NCBI RefSeq assembly: GCF_001011155.1
Contig: NZ_CP011479.1
Coordinates: 1,568,501 to 1,632,500 of the forward strand
Source of the DNA: Hoeflea sp. IMCC20628
Lineage (GTDB): Bacteria > Pseudomonadota > Alphaproteobacteria > Rhizobiales > Rhizobiaceae
Length of the DNA: 64,000 bases
Reading direction: 5' to 3'
The translations under genes and the position numbers were made by a program. Positions 63,783-64,000 of the stretch are shown piece after piece. The notes under the pieces were generated by a model that was not told the DNA's origin, searched no databases, and saw nothing but the letters and a program-made list of their open reading frames with translations. The first letter of the stretch is position 1; every line of letters starts with the position of its first letter.

Positions 63783-64000
63783 ATGGCGGCGCTCAGTATT
63801 GCATTCGAAGCCCCGGAAGTCAGTTGTCAGCCGAGACCGTCGGGCGGACGACCGGTCGATCTGGTACACCTGGCGCGGCAGACCGGGGGCGACAAGACGC
63901 TTGAGACCGAAGTGCTGGCATTGTTTGCCCGGCAGGCGCGTGAAGCGGTGGCCCGGATGGGTACATTGGAAAATGATGCACGCTCCGAAGTGGCACACCG
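63783..64000 (+). CDS. Hpt-domain phosphotransfer protein, 3' truncated
   Basis: The first 72 codons are in the window. After a short leader (MAALSIAFEAPEVSCQPRPS), PVDLVHLARQTGGDKTLETE and VLALFARQAREAVARM form the first helices of an Hpt domain, just before the site of the phospho-His, which is beyond the end. Such a protein relays phosphate between histidine kinases and regulators; a cell-cycle role is possible next to a polar growth gene, but not shown. Confidence 0.68.
   Translation, partial: MAALSIAFEAPEVSCQPRPSGGRPVDLVHLARQTGGDKTLETEVLALFARQAREAVARMGTLENDARSEVAH

Overview
The window is high-GC alphaproteobacterial chromosome, most likely Rhizobiales (Rhizobiaceae/Hoeflea-like). The pointers are a growth-pole-ring-like giant coiled-coil protein, a cinR-cinI-cinS-like quorum-sensing trio, a DUF1127 gene followed by a 'cuckoo'/CcsR-type anti-Shine-Dalgarno RNA, a RIME-like intergenic palindrome, class II DAHP synthase, the CbpA/CbpM pair and a malic enzyme fused to a phosphotransacetylase-like domain. 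It reads as ordinary chromosome: no transposase, phage block, CRISPR array or rRNA was seen, and there is one tRNA (Val, CAC).

Layout. 1-4.4 kb: end of an Fe/2-oxoglutarate oxygenase gene, then iolC-iolB-iolJ-iolG-like genes (inositol or inositol-derivative catabolism). 4.5-6.6 kb: an unfamiliar cluster of exported glycine-rich proteins, a tandemly duplicated small membrane peptide with a repeated leader hairpin, and a membrane-anchored LuxR-type HTH protein. 6.7-9.3 kb: a membrane coiled-coil protein and the LuxR-LuxI-small-protein trio, with the luxI start inside a perfect hairpin. 9.7-15 kb: aminotransferase, CoA-transferase A and B, deacylase and thiolase, a plausible catabolic operon for an N-acylated beta-amino acid; then a DsrE-like protein. 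15.8-19.4 kb: XRE regulator, SulP and SLC13 anion transporters. 19.5-20.8 kb: cbpM/cbpA. 21.1-25.9 kb: SDR dehydrogenase, GntR/FCD regulator and TRAP transporter sharing a 12-bp operator candidate.

26-33 kb holds housekeeping genes (gph, tRNA-Val, rpiA, gor, a GH19-like hydrolase) and an alpha/beta hydrolase divergent from a TetR gene with three operator copies between them. 34.3-35 kb carries the DUF1127/anti-SD RNA module and truncated copies of the TetR and thioredoxin genes that lie on either side. 35-48.7 kb: EAL phosphodiesterase, trxC, stress-type membrane protein, aldehyde dehydrogenase, gamma-glutamylcyclotransferase-like protein, class II DAHP synthase, GFA protein, DODA dioxygenase, lipoprotein, nadE, MFS transporter and a DUF2865 protein, with two kinds of palindromic repeat between genes.

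48.9-64 kb: malic enzyme, dipeptide epimerase-type enolase, an Mla-type lipid transport operon (permease with fused STAS, ATPase, MCE protein, lipoprotein), EF-hand protein, small lipoprotein, VOC protein, the 1754-residue GPR-like protein and the start of an Hpt-domain gene.

All functional calls come from reading motifs and gene order; no database search was possible.
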